Source: Fusobacteriota bacterium
GTDB taxonomy: Bacteria > Fusobacteriota > Fusobacteriia > JAPLKR01
Length of the DNA stretch: 14,229 bases
Direction of reading: 5' to 3'
NCBI GenBank assembly: GCA_026387965.1
Contig: JAPLKR010000031.1
Span: forward strand, 1-14,229
Position numbers and translations under genes: made by a program. Positions 1 to 6,538 of the stretch are shown one piece after another. The first letter of the stretch is position 1; every line of letters begins with the position of its first letter. The notes under the pieces are model-generated. The model was given only the letters and a program-made list of their open reading frames with translations, searched no databases and was not told the DNA's origin.

Positions 1-590
1 CTGAAAAAGTTGTTTTCACTGAATTTTTGCCCGCTCTCATGAAAAATTTCTCCATGAAAGTTCAGTCCAATAAAGTTGATTTTCTAAGATTTTGCGTCCA
101 AGTCCTCATGCGGCCTCTACCGCAAATTTCATAGATCTATCTAGCTTAGAAATATGAATTTTTTTATCTCATCAATAGATTTTTAAAACTTACCACTTGT
201 CCTCTAATTGCATCGTAAATTTCAACTCCGCATAAATCTATTCCAATAAAAATCACTAAAGAAGAAAACTATTGTAAAATATCAAAATTCCTTTTTAAAT
301 TAATTCGCCATTGCTCACAATGATGACATTAATCAAATTTTAAAGTAATATCTAAAGTATCTCATTTAGTATTAAGGGCAGGATGGAGGTAAAAAGATAA
401 AACTCTCTTGCAAGCGAGGGGGTTCGTGGTGTTTATCTAATTTTGAATTTATGTCAACCACTAAAATCGCTGATGAAATTATTATTCATATAAAGTGATT
501 TTTTTGTGCCCCATCCATGTGAATGAGGCACTCATGCAAAAAAAACCCAAATAAAGTGTTCTCTATCGCCGCCACTTGAATTTTTTCATT
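1..590. other. Gene-free AT-rich stretch, possibly a decayed element
   Basis: No intact reading frame of useful length exists on either strand. On the minus strand several runs look like broken coding sequence. One runs from about 480 down to 370 and contains VVDINSKLDKHHEPPRLQ. Another runs from about 350 down to 170 with in-frame stops and contains CHHCEQW and later IGIDLCGVEIYDAIRGQ. A third, below 160 in a shifted frame, contains MKFAVEAA. I cannot assign these to a family; IGIDL followed by YD loosely recalls the first strand of actin-like or RNase H-like folds, but that is weak. The stretch could equally be a dispersed non-coding repeat. A compact hairpin (395-438) lies inside it. Confidence 0.35.
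395..438. other. Two-part hairpin of unknown role
   Basis: An outer 7-bp stem (AGATAAA at 395-401 with TTTATCT at 432-438) encloses an inner 5-bp stem (CTCTC at 403-407 with GAGGG at 416-420, one G-T pair) whose loop is TTGCAAGC. It has no T-tract, so it is not a terminator. It does not match any riboswitch or ribozyme consensus I know. It may be part of a repeat or a chance fold. Confidence 0.25.
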
Positions 591-1010
591 TTAAAGAAAA
601 TTATAACCGATAGAAACTATCGCTCCTGGGGTTGCTCCAAATAAATAACCTGCTTGAAGCGAAAGATTACTTAAAGGGGTGACTTGCATAATCGGCCCCA
701 CATTGACCCCACCTTGAAAATCACTCACATAGCCTCCGATACTTACCAAATAAAACGTTTCTGGTACAGCATATAATCCCATTAACGATACCCCAAAGCC
801 TTGAGAGTAATAGGTGATTGACGGCGCAATATCAAAATTGGGCAGTACAAAATTATATCCAAGCTCTACTTGACCATATCCACCGCTATTCATTCCGCCT
901 GTCATGATCACATTCCCCGGAAACATCTCTTGTAAGCTAACGCTATTATCTGCAAAAATTGTTCCAAAAAGACCTATCACTCCCGCAACTATCCATAATT
1001 TTTTTTTCAT
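591..1010 (-). CDS. Small exported protein, probably outer-membrane or surface beta-strand protein
   Basis: The 139-residue product begins with a clear signal peptide: MKKK, a hydrophobic core at residues 5-18, and a likely cleavage after FA at residue 20. The mature part of about 119 residues is rich in Gly and aromatic residues and alternates polar and hydrophobic positions. It holds a Gly-rich patch near residues 37-47 and ends in SIGYNFL, which resembles the last strand of small outer-membrane barrels. Its size would allow about six to eight strands. The start is supported by GGGAGGAAGAA just before the ATG. It stands alone, with its own promoter facing the HPr operon. No enzyme motif is visible; family unknown. 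The gene itself is well supported, its location is inferred. Confidence 0.75.
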   Translation of the reverse strand: MKKKLWIVAGVIGLFGTIFADNSVSLQEMFPGNVIMTGGMNSGGYGQVELGYNFVLPNFDIAPSITYYSQGFGVSLMGLYAVPETFYLVSIGGYVSDFQGGVNVGPIMQVTPLSNLSLQAGYLFGATPGAIVSIGYNFL

Positions 1011-1038
1011 TTCTTCCTCCCAAGCATTTCTTACGTCT

Positions 1039-1067
1039 ATTATAAACTAAATTATATGAAATATCAA
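1039..1067 (-). promoter_or_regulatory. Sigma-70-type promoter for the exported protein gene
   Basis: On the minus strand TTGATA (1062-1067) is followed after exactly 17 bp by TATAAT (1039-1044). The start codon at 1010 lies about 29 bases downstream of the -10, leaving room for the SD. It is divergent from the HPr promoter. Confidence 0.75.
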
Positions 1068-1114
1068 AATATTATTTATTCAAAATCTTTCCTATTTAAA
1101 CTTGCACTTTTTTC

Positions 1115-1123
1115 TGTTATAAT
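1115..1123 (+). promoter_or_regulatory. Extended -10 promoter for the HPr-ispH operon
   Basis: TGT immediately before TATAAT (1118-1123) forms an extended -10. The -35 position 17 bp upstream (TTTAAA, 1095-1100) is poor, as is usual for extended -10 promoters. The HPr start codon is 36 bases downstream. Confidence 0.6.
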
Positions 1124-1158
1124 ATAGAAAATTACGTCAAAGCAGCAGGGGGATTTTT

Positions 1159-1428
1159 GTGAAATCAGTCACAATTATGATTACAAATGAAAATGGGCTT
1201 CATGCACGTCCTGCATCGTTACTCGTAAAGTGTACAACACAATATAAAAGTAAAATTACCATCACTAGTAATGGCGAAAAAGTTGACGCAAAAAGTATTA
1301 TGGGAATCATCCTTCTAGCTGCAGAAAAAGGCAGAAACTTATATGTCGAAATTGATGGCCCTGACGAAGATATTGCATTAGAGAACTTCTTAAAAACCAT
1401 TATAGATAAAAAATTTTGTGAGGCTTAA
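1159..1428 (+). CDS. ptsH: HPr phosphocarrier protein
   Basis: HPr-family protein of 89 residues, the normal length. The phosphorylation site His15 sits in GLHARPAS. Ser46 (in AKSIMG) is at the position used by HPr kinase in low-GC bacteria. HPr passes phosphate from enzyme I to sugar permeases in the cytoplasm, and Ser46 phosphorylation turns it into a catabolite-control signal; no enzyme I or HPr kinase lies in this window. Translation starts at GTG with AGGGGGA five bases upstream. It is the first gene of an operon: the next ATG begins directly after its TAA. An NPr-type or regulatory role cannot be excluded. Confidence 0.93.
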   Translation: MKSVTIMITNENGLHARPASLLVKCTTQYKSKITITSNGEKVDAKSIMGIILLAAEKGRNLYVEIDGPDEDIALENFLKTIIDKKFCEA

Positions 1429-3846
1429 ATGAAAATAATTCGTGCAGAAAAAATGGGATTTTGTTTTGGTGTTACAAAAGCTGTTGATATGGCTCATGCG
1501 CTAACACTGACTCATCCTAAAAAAAGTATCTTTATTCTTGGGATGCTCGTTCATAATCAACATGTTATCAATGAACTTTTAGAAAAAGGCATCCAATTTA
1601 TACAGGGTAAAGATATTGCAACTTTACCTGAAGGATGCATTGTTATTATTCGTGCACATGGCGTGACTTTTGAACTCTATCAAACGCTCAAAGCAAAAAA
1701 GGTTGAACTTTATGATGCCACATGTATCTTTGTAAAAAAAGCACGCGATCTCATTATTGAAAAAGAAAATGATGACTTTCATATTCTTTTTATTGGTGAT
1801 GAGGATCACCCAGAAGTTCAAGGGATTGTTAGTCATGTTAAAAATGTGTCACTTTTTCCTAATCTTGAAGTATTAAAAACCACTTTTAATGAAATTGAGT
1901 ATAAAAAGTATTTTGTCATGTGCCAAACAACGTATAATCAATCTAAATTTAAAGAGATCAAAGAGTACTGTAACACATTTCTTAAATCTACTATCGTTTC
2001 TGATACGATTTGTTATGCAACTCATGAAAGACAAGAAGCGATCGTTTCTCTTGCACAAAAATGTGACAAAATAATCATTGTTGGAGGAAAAAATAGCTCT
2101 AATACCGTCAAGCTCTTTCAATTAGCGCAGGAAATCAATCCGAATTCAACGCATATCGAAACAGCTGAAGAGTTAGATTTAACTTTTTTTCAAGAAAATG
2201 ACATTATTGGAATTACAGCTGGTGCTTCAACGCCAGAATCAAGTATTTTAGAAATTGAAAAAAAACTTATGGAGGCATTTGTGAATAATCAAGACTTTGA
2301 ATCACTGTTAAATGAATACTCTTTTTCACTTGAAAGAGGACAACGTATTAAAGGAATTCTTATCCACAAAGATAATAATTTTGCTCTACTCGAAATCCCT
2401 GGTATAAAAGGACAAGGTAGAATGGACTCGAAAGAGGTTAGAGATTATAAAGTGGGGGACGAAGTGGAAGTTAAAATTTCTACTACTACTGAAGACTTTT
2501 ATGGAAATATTGCTGTTTCACGCATAGCTATTGAAAAAGATAACGCCTATAACCAAATTCTTTTAGCTCATACGAATTCTACACCGCTTGAAGCAAAAGT
2601 CGTGGAAGTTATCCCTGGTGGATACAAGCTTGAACACAATCAATTTAATCTGTTTCTTCCAAAGTCTCTTGCTTCGCGTACTTTGATGCTCAATGATAAT
2701 CTTCATGTTGTCATTAAAGAGATTAAATCGAACTCAAATATTATCGTTTCATACAAGGATTTTCTTGATATTCAAATTTCCAACGAATTCAACAAGCTTT
2801 CTATCGGCGAGACCATTGAAGTAACGATTAAAAAAATTAGTGAAAATGGTATGATTGTTAATTACAACAGCCTTTCAGGTTTTATTCATATTTCAGAAAT
2901 CAGTTGGGAAACTATACATGCTATTGATACACTATTCAAAGAGGGCCAAATATTAAATGCTTCAATTATCTCCCTGGACAAAGCAAAACACGGTATTAAG
3001 CTTAGCCTAAAAAAACTTACCCCTGACCCTTGGATTGCTTTTTCTCAAAAATATCAAGTTAATTCACTCGTGAGTGGATCTGTTCTAGAACTTAAGCCTT
3101 TTGGAGCCATCTTAAAACTCGAAAATGGTGTTCGTGGATTTATTCATAAATCTGAAGTGGCGTGGGATCGGTTTATCAAAAATATTGAACGCTATCTCTC
3201 TGTTGGGGATATCGTGTTAGCACAAATTATCGAAATGGATAAAGAAAAAAAATCCGTAAAACTTAGTTTGAAATCCATTAAATCTAACCCATGGGACAGC
3301 ATTGAAGAAAAATATCCTTTAGATTCAATTACTAGTGGAAAAATCACACATATTTATGATTACGGATTTTTTGTTGAAATAGAAGAAGGTTTAGAAGTCT
3401 TCATTTATAAAAACGATATTCGTTGGACTGAAAAATCAGCTATTTCTAACCAGGTTGGTGATGTTGTATCATTTAAAATTATTGAAGTGAATCATGATAA
3501 GAAACAACTTAAGGGAAGTATCAAACATCTTTCTGCAAATCCTTATCAAGTGTTTGCTCTAAATCATCCTATAAAGTCAGCTGTCGTTGCTAAAATATTA
3601 AATATCTCACAAAATGGACTTTCTATTGATCTTGGAAATAACTTAGTGGGATTTATTCCCGGTAGTGAAGTATTAGAAAAAGCCGCAAGTAATCTCTCGG
3701 TTCTTTATTCTGTTGGCCAGGAGATTCAAGCTCAAATTATTGAATTAGATATTAAAAAGCAACGCATCATTCTCTCTATACATAAATTAGTTTCAGCAGA
3801 AGAGAGAACTGATTTGGATGAAATGTTAAAAAAATACGGAGTGTAA
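1429..3846 (+). CDS. ispH: IspH (HMBPP reductase) fused to a ribosomal-S1-like repeat protein
   Basis: Bifunctional protein of 805 residues. Residues 1 to about 285 are IspH, the [4Fe-4S] enzyme that makes IPP and DMAPP from HMBPP in the last MEP step. All key residues are present: cluster cysteines Cys12, Cys99 and Cys195; His42, His77 and His127; the proton-relay Glu129 (HPEVQG); Thr167/168 (CQTTYN); the SSN motif at 223-225; and GAST at 265-268. From about 304 to the end I count six S1 (OB-fold) repeats: about 304-369, 385-443, 455-528, 545-616, 630-700 and 713-786. The second is the most diverged; the middle ones carry GFIHISE/GFIHKSE motifs and are joined by S1-type linkers (DPW, NPW, NPY). 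This fusion is known from Clostridia and Fusobacteria. GAGG lies five bases before the ATG; HPr ends at the preceding base. Confidence 0.95.
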   Translation: MKIIRAEKMGFCFGVTKAVDMAHALTLTHPKKSIFILGMLVHNQHVINELLEKGIQFIQGKDIATLPEGCIVIIRAHGVTFELYQTLKAKKVELYDATCIFVKKARDLIIEKENDDFHILFIGDEDHPEVQGIVSHVKNVSLFPNLEVLKTTFNEIEYKKYFVMCQTTYNQSKFKEIKEYCNTFLKSTIVSDTICYATHERQEAIVSLAQKCDKIIIVGGKNSSNTVKLFQLAQEINPNSTHIETAEELDLTFFQENDIIGITAGASTPESSILEIEKKLMEAFVNNQDFESLLNEYSFSLERGQRIKGILIHKDNNFALLEIPGIKGQGRMDSKEVRDYKVGDEVEVKISTTTEDFYGNIAVSRIAIEKDNAYNQILLAHTNSTPLEAKVVEVIPGGYKLEHNQFNLFLPKSLASRTLMLNDNLHVVIKEIKSNSNIIVSYKDFLDIQISNEFNKLSIGETIEVTIKKISENGMIVNYNSLSGFIHISEISWETIHAIDTLFKEGQILNASIISLDKAKHGIKLSLKKLTPDPWIAFSQKYQVNSLVSGSVLELKPFGAILKLENGVRGFIHKSEVAWDRFIKNIERYLSVGDIVLAQIIEMDKEKKSVKLSLKSIKSNPWDSIEEKYPLDSITSGKITHIYDYGFFVEIEEGLEVFIYKNDIRWTEKSAISNQVGDVVSFKIIEVNHDKKQLKGSIKHLSANPYQVFALNHPIKSAVVAKILNISQNGLSIDLGNNLVGFIPGSEVLEKAASNLSVLYSVGQEIQAQIIELDIKKQRIILSIHKLVSAEERTDLDEMLKKYGV

Positions 3847-3848
3847 CT

Positions 3849-4613
3849 ATGAAACTTCTTGTAGATATTGGAAATACACATATTGTCACGACTCTTTCAG
3901 AAAATGATGAGCTTCTTTACCATTTTAGAGTTCCTAGTACTCTTAATCTTACTGAGGATCTATACTCTTTTTATTTAGAAAGTTTTTTAAGGCTTCACAA
4001 CTTATCGCTTACACATATAAAAAGAATAATCTTATGTAGTGTGGTTCCAGCTCTACATAAGATTATTCTTAGATTCTCACAAAAATATTCTATCGATTTG
4101 TTTGATGCTAACCTTGCAACAAATTTAAGTTTTGAACTGCCCTATGCTTTAGCAGAACGCGGAAATGATCGAGTTGCCGTTATTGAAGGCGTTATTGGAT
4201 ACTACAACCACCCAAGCTTTATCGCCATTGATTTTGGTACAGCTACTACAATCGAGGTCGTTATTAATCAAAAATATATGGGGGGGAATATTATTGCTGG
4301 ATACTTCACAACCTATAACGCTATCACAGGTAAAGCAGCACTTCTTGATTCTTTTGAAATTATTCATACCGATAAAGTCTACGGGATCTCTCTACAAGAG
4401 CAATTATCTTGTGGGATTCTTCATGGATATATTGGGCAATTAACTTACCTGATAGATAAGGTACTCGAAGATTTTCCCAATATTCCAATTATTGTTACTG
4501 GGGGTGTTGCGGCACTTCTGACACCTTATCTTGGAAATCGCTGGACTGAAGACAAATATTTACTTGAAAAAGGACTTCTGCGTTTAGAAAAAAATAGTTC
4601 GAGATCTCTATGA
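3849..4613 (+). CDS. coaX: Type III pantothenate kinase
   Basis: CoaX of 254 residues, the usual family size. It phosphorylates pantothenate with ATP as the first step of CoA synthesis. Visible motifs are the N-terminal phosphate-binding DIGNTH (Asp6), the catalytic GNDR (Asp107, equivalent to the usual G-x-DR), the second phosphate motif AIDFGTATT (residues 126-134), GGN (145-147) and TGGVA (217-221). The ATG is 2 bp after the ispH/S1 stop, with GGAG inside the end of that gene, and its TGA overlaps the next start as ATGA. The tight coupling puts it in the HPr-IspH operon. No other CoA gene is nearby. Confidence 0.93.
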   Translation: MKLLVDIGNTHIVTTLSENDELLYHFRVPSTLNLTEDLYSFYLESFLRLHNLSLTHIKRIILCSVVPALHKIILRFSQKYSIDLFDANLATNLSFELPYALAERGNDRVAVIEGVIGYYNHPSFIAIDFGTATTIEVVINQKYMGGNIIAGYFTTYNAITGKAALLDSFEIIHTDKVYGISLQEQLSCGILHGYIGQLTYLIDKVLEDFPNIPIIVTGGVAALLTPYLGNRWTEDKYLLEKGLLRLEKNSSRSL

Positions 4614-5002
4614 AATATTGTGGGAAAATTATTAAAATTACTCATGCACAGATTATGATTGAGTCAAATAAGGAAAATTGTGGCAATTGTAAGGGATGTG
4701 GGAAAATGAAAAACAGAGTCTTTTCAGTGAAAAATGATGGTAATCATGATTTTACTTATGGAGATGACGTATCTGTCGACATATCTGAAATAACCGTTAT
4801 TTTTAGCTGTTTTTTAATCTATATTTTCCCACTCATACTTTTTTTCTTCTCATATTTTATAGCATCACTTATCACTTCCTATGAATTGGTAAAAATTAGT
4901 GCAGCCTTTATAGCTTGTGGCTTAGTATTTTTCATTTTGCATTTTTTTGAACTTGAACTTTCTCTATGGATAGAACGCAAAATCCATATTCAAAAAAAAT
5001 AA
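4610..5002 (+). CDS. RseC/MucC-family membrane protein
   Basis: A 130-residue protein with the RseC/MucC layout. A short soluble N-terminal domain contains a cysteine cluster (Cys24, Cys27, Cys30 in NCGNCKGCGK), followed by a small beta region ending near residue 60. Two transmembrane helices (about 63-87 and 93-113) come next, then a short basic tail. Relatives in proteobacteria act with the Rnf/Rsx electron-transfer complex in keeping SoxR reduced, or modulate sigma-E. No rnf, soxR or rpoE gene is in this window, so its partner is unknown. Its ATG overlaps the coaX stop (ATGA), and I see no strong SD, so it is probably translated by coupling. Confidence 0.82.
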   Translation: MKYCGKIIKITHAQIMIESNKENCGNCKGCGKMKNRVFSVKNDGNHDFTYGDDVSVDISEITVIFSCFLIYIFPLILFFFSYFIASLITSYELVKISAAFIACGLVFFILHFFELELSLWIERKIHIQKK

Positions 5003-5031
5003 ACCCCTATGCGAAAGACAACACCTCTGAT

Positions 5032-5045
5032 TTACGTCTACGTAA
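5032..5045. promoter_or_regulatory. 14-bp inverted repeat upstream of the DUF1349 gene
   Basis: TTACGT-CT-ACGTAA is a perfect 6-bp inverted repeat with a 2-bp spacer, too tight for an RNA hairpin and shaped like a protein operator. It lies 49 bp before the likely start codon, just upstream of a weak -10-like TATAAC (5070-5075). Confidence 0.35.
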
Positions 5046-5093
5046 CTCTTTTATCTGAAAATACTAAATTATAACTTTAATATGGAGAAGCTA

Positions 5094-5663
5094 ATGTTAC
5101 TTATGAATATTGCAGAAAAGCTTATTGAAACACATGACACTATTGAGCTTACTGCCCCTGAAAAAAGTGATTTTCTTTTCGATGAACTCAATTTTACTGA
5201 AAATAACAACAGTCCGTTTTATTATGATTTTCAAGAGGATGATTTCGTTTTTAGAGCTAAAATTCGCCCTGATTTTAAAGCGTTTTATGATGCTGGCGGC
5301 CTTTTTATATGTGATACTAAAACTCGATGGATTAAATTAGAATTTGAGAAAACAGATTTAGGTCATCCCTCTGTCGTATCTGTTGTGACGGATAATAAAA
5401 CTTCCGATTGTTGCAATGGCGAGAGTTTTGAAAATGCTAAAGAAGTACATTTACAAATAGTGAGAAAGGGCGACCATTTTTATCTTCACTACTCGACAGA
5501 TGGAGAAAATTGGAAAATGGTTAGATATTTTAAATTAATCATGCCAAGGAGAATTAAAGTGGGGTTTGTCGCACAATCGCCTATAGGAAACGGATGCACT
5601 GTTTTATTTAGCCATATTTCTCTGTCTAAAAACACCCTTCTAGATCCTAGAAAGGGTGTTTAA
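5094..5663 (+). CDS. DUF1349 (YesU-like, concanavalin-fold) protein
   Basis: Start chosen at 5094 rather than the in-frame ATG at 5082. GGAG (5084-5087) sits six bases before 5094, whereas 5082 has no SD. This gives 189 residues, about the normal size for the family. The product matches DUF1349: a YDAGGLFI segment followed by W-x-K-x-E (RWIKLEFE), a VVTDN strand, a conserved C-terminal DGENW and a KVGFVAQSP strand. The fold is a concanavalin-like beta sandwich thought to bind carbohydrate, but no biochemical role is established. It has no signal peptide, so it is cytoplasmic. It lies 91 bp after the upstream operon and probably has its own promoter. Its last codons form a hairpin. Confidence 0.85.
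   Translation: MLLMNIAEKLIETHDTIELTAPEKSDFLFDELNFTENNNSPFYYDFQEDDFVFRAKIRPDFKAFYDAGGLFICDTKTRWIKLEFEKTDLGHPSVVSVVTDNKTSDCCNGESFENAKEVHLQIVRKGDHFYLHYSTDGENWKMVRYFKLIMPRRIKVGFVAQSPIGNGCTVLFSHISLSKNTLLDPRKGV
5630..5661 (+). terminator. Hairpin spanning the 3' end and stop codon of the DUF1349 gene
   Basis: Arms 5630-5643 and 5647-5661 pair over 14 bp with one bulged A and a 3-nt loop. The arms read AAACACCCTTCTAG and its near-complement. The first T of the TAA stop is inside the stem, so the hairpin encodes the last residues (about TLLDPRKGV). The following T-tract is broken (TACTATTTTCTTT), so termination may be weak, or the hairpin may mainly protect the mRNA 3' end. Confidence 0.6.
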
Positions 5664-5692
5664 ATACTATTTTCTTTATAATTTACAAAAAC

Positions 5693-5742
5693 AAAAGAAC
5701 CCCATTAAATTAGGCTTTCGTCTAACTTAATGGGGTTCTTTT
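5693..5742. terminator. Strong bidirectional terminator
   Basis: A stem of about 20 pairs with one mismatch (5693-5713 with 5722-5742) has an 8-nt loop, GCTTTCGT. A-rich bases on the left and T-rich bases on the right give a U-tract in both directions. It lies between the DUF1349 gene (plus) and the ribbon-helix-helix gene (minus), which converge on it. Confidence 0.9.
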
Positions 5743-5769
5743 TACTTAATTTTTATATCATTAAATCAA

Positions 5770-5925
5770 TTAGTTCGTTTTAGTCCCTTTTCCCAAATAC
5801 TCTGAAATTGCTTTTTCAACAAGTTTGCTCATCGGTATCATCGTTCTATCCGAATACCCTTTTAATTCCTGTTTTAAATCCTTTGAAAGTGTCGTAGTAA
5901 ACATTTCTCTTCTTCTCACTGACAT
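5770..5925 (-). CDS. 51-residue ribbon-helix-helix protein
   Basis: A short gene starting at the ATG at 5923-5925, with AAGGAGG six bases upstream, an excellent SD. The product starts MSVRRREMFTTTLSKDL: a basic N-terminus followed by the single beta strand EMFTTTL typical of Arc/CopG/MetJ-type repressors. Helix A is KDLKQELKGYSDRT and helix B begins at IPMSKLVEKAISEYL; IPMSKLVEKAI is the usual turn and second helix. Such proteins dimerise and insert the strand into the DNA major groove; many regulate their own promoter or act as antitoxins. No toxin gene is adjacent, so it is probably a stand-alone regulator. It ends 28 bp from the bidirectional terminator. Confidence 0.82.
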   Translation of the reverse strand: MSVRRREMFTTTLSKDLKQELKGYSDRTMIPMSKLVEKAISEYLGKGTKTN

Positions 5926-5942
5926 TATTCCTCCTTGTTTTT

Positions 5943-5971
5943 CATTACAAACATTACATGTACTTATTGTA
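5943..5971 (-). promoter_or_regulatory. Extended -10 promoter and repeat-rich operator of the RHH gene
   Basis: On the minus strand TGTTACAAT (TACAAT at 5966-5971) forms an extended -10. Downstream, between it and the SD, are two direct CATTACA copies on the plus strand (5943-5949 and 5952-5958, 9 bp apart) and the palindrome TACATGTA (5955-5962) over the expected start of transcription. Short repeats spaced about one helical turn apart are what RHH dimers bind, so autoregulation is likely, by inference. Confidence 0.45.
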
Positions 5972-6108
5972 ACATATAATTACTTTTTTTTGTAGTTAAA
6001 AGTTATTAATATGCATTAAAATGGCGTTCTCAAGCTCAACAAAACCAGTATCTCTTAATTTTAGGTATTTATGCTTACTATGAATAACAGTTTATGACAA
6101 CTTTGCAT

Positions 6109-6131
6109 AAAAAAAATCAGGTTACCCTGAT
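6109..6131 (-). terminator. Terminator of the tRNA operon
   Basis: On the minus strand ATCAGG, loop GTAA and CCTGAT are followed by about seven T residues. It lies 15 bp beyond the tRNA-Cys 3' end. It should also end read-through transcripts from the holB operon. Confidence 0.85.
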
Positions 6132-6145
6132 AGAATTTAAAACTA

Positions 6146-6219
6146 TGGAGGCGAAGGCCGGAATCGAACCGGCGATGGAGATTTTGCAGACCTCTGCCTT
6201 ACCGCTTGGCGACTTCGCC
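6146..6219 (-). tRNA. tRNA-Cys(GCA)
   Basis: 74 nt including an encoded CCA. The acceptor stem GGCGAAG pairs fully with CTTCGCC. The discriminator base is U, the identity element for CysRS. The anticodon GCA is complementary to plus-strand 6185-6187. The T arm carries GGTTCGATTCC. It is the last tRNA of the four-gene cluster; cysS lies in the neighbouring operon. Confidence 0.97.
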
Positions 6220-6244
6220 ATATAATATTAAATTAAGTATTGAG

Positions 6245-6320
6245 TGGTGCCCAGACGCGGAATTGAACCACGGACACGGAGATTTTCAGTCTCCTGCTCT
6301 ACCGACTGAGCTATCTGGGC
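6245..6320 (-). tRNA. tRNA-Phe(GAA)
   Basis: 76 nt including an encoded CCA. Acceptor stem GCCCAGA/TCTGGGC with discriminator A. The anticodon GAA (complement of 6285-6287) is in the loop CTGAAAA. The D-arm TAGCTCAGTCGGTAGAGC and the T-arm GTGGTTCAATTCC are canonical. Confidence 0.97.
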
Positions 6321-6327
6321 AAAAAAA

Positions 6328-6404
6328 TGGCGGGATTGACGAGACTCGAACTCGCGACCTCCTGCGTGACAGGCAGGCATTCTAACCAACTGAACTACAA
6401 CCCC
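6328..6404 (-). tRNA. tRNA-Asp(GTC)
   Basis: 77 nt including an encoded CCA. Acceptor stem GGGGTTG/CAATCCC with one G-U pair. Discriminator G is the AspRS identity base. The anticodon GTC is the complement of 6368-6370. It lies 7 bp from tRNA-Phe. Confidence 0.97.
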
Positions 6405-6407
6405 TAA

Positions 6408-6483
6408 TGGTGGAAGTTACAGGGATCGAACCTGTGACCCTCTGCTTGTAAGGCAGATGCTCTCCCAGCTGAGCTAAACTTCC
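6408..6483 (-). tRNA. tRNA-Val(TAC)
   Basis: 76 nt including an encoded CCA. Acceptor stem GGAAGTT/AACTTCC with discriminator A. The anticodon TAC is the complement of 6448-6450. It is the first tRNA of the cluster and lies only 3 bp from tRNA-Asp. Confidence 0.97.
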
Positions 6484-6506
6484 ATTATTCTTTACGGTAC
6501 CTTTCA

Positions 6507-6535
6507 ATTATATCCAACATTCCTCTTTTTGTCAA
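6507..6535 (-). promoter_or_regulatory. Perfect consensus sigma-70 promoter for the tRNA operon
   Basis: On the minus strand TTGACA (6530-6535) and TATAAT (6507-6512) are separated by exactly 17 bp. This is the ideal consensus, as expected for a stable-RNA operon. The tRNA-Val 5' end is 23 bases downstream of the -10. The promoter fills the 55-bp gap after holB, where no terminator is visible, so holB transcripts may also read into the tRNAs. Confidence 0.93.
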
Positions 6536-6538
6536 CAC

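Noticed and set aside
1-40. A minus-strand ATG at 38-40 with GGAG upstream, as the start of a gene leaving the window
   Set aside because: Only 13 codons are visible, with no recognisable sequence; not enough to call.
403-429. Anticodon-arm-like TTGCAAG loop followed by GGTTCG, as a decayed tRNA
   Set aside because: The loop is 8 nt, there is no acceptor or D arm, and the T-arm sequence does not fit.
506-531. Hairpin GTGCC/GGCAC as a terminator for the exported protein gene
   Set aside because: The flanking T and A runs are on the wrong sides for a U-tract in either direction.
1873-2121. Antisense open frames inside ispH, coaX, cysS and other genes
   Set aside because: They are shadows of well-supported genes, without SD sites or recognisable products.
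5082-5093. Upstream ATG as the start of the DUF1349 protein
   Set aside because: No SD precedes it; GGAG overlapping it is well placed for the ATG at 5094.
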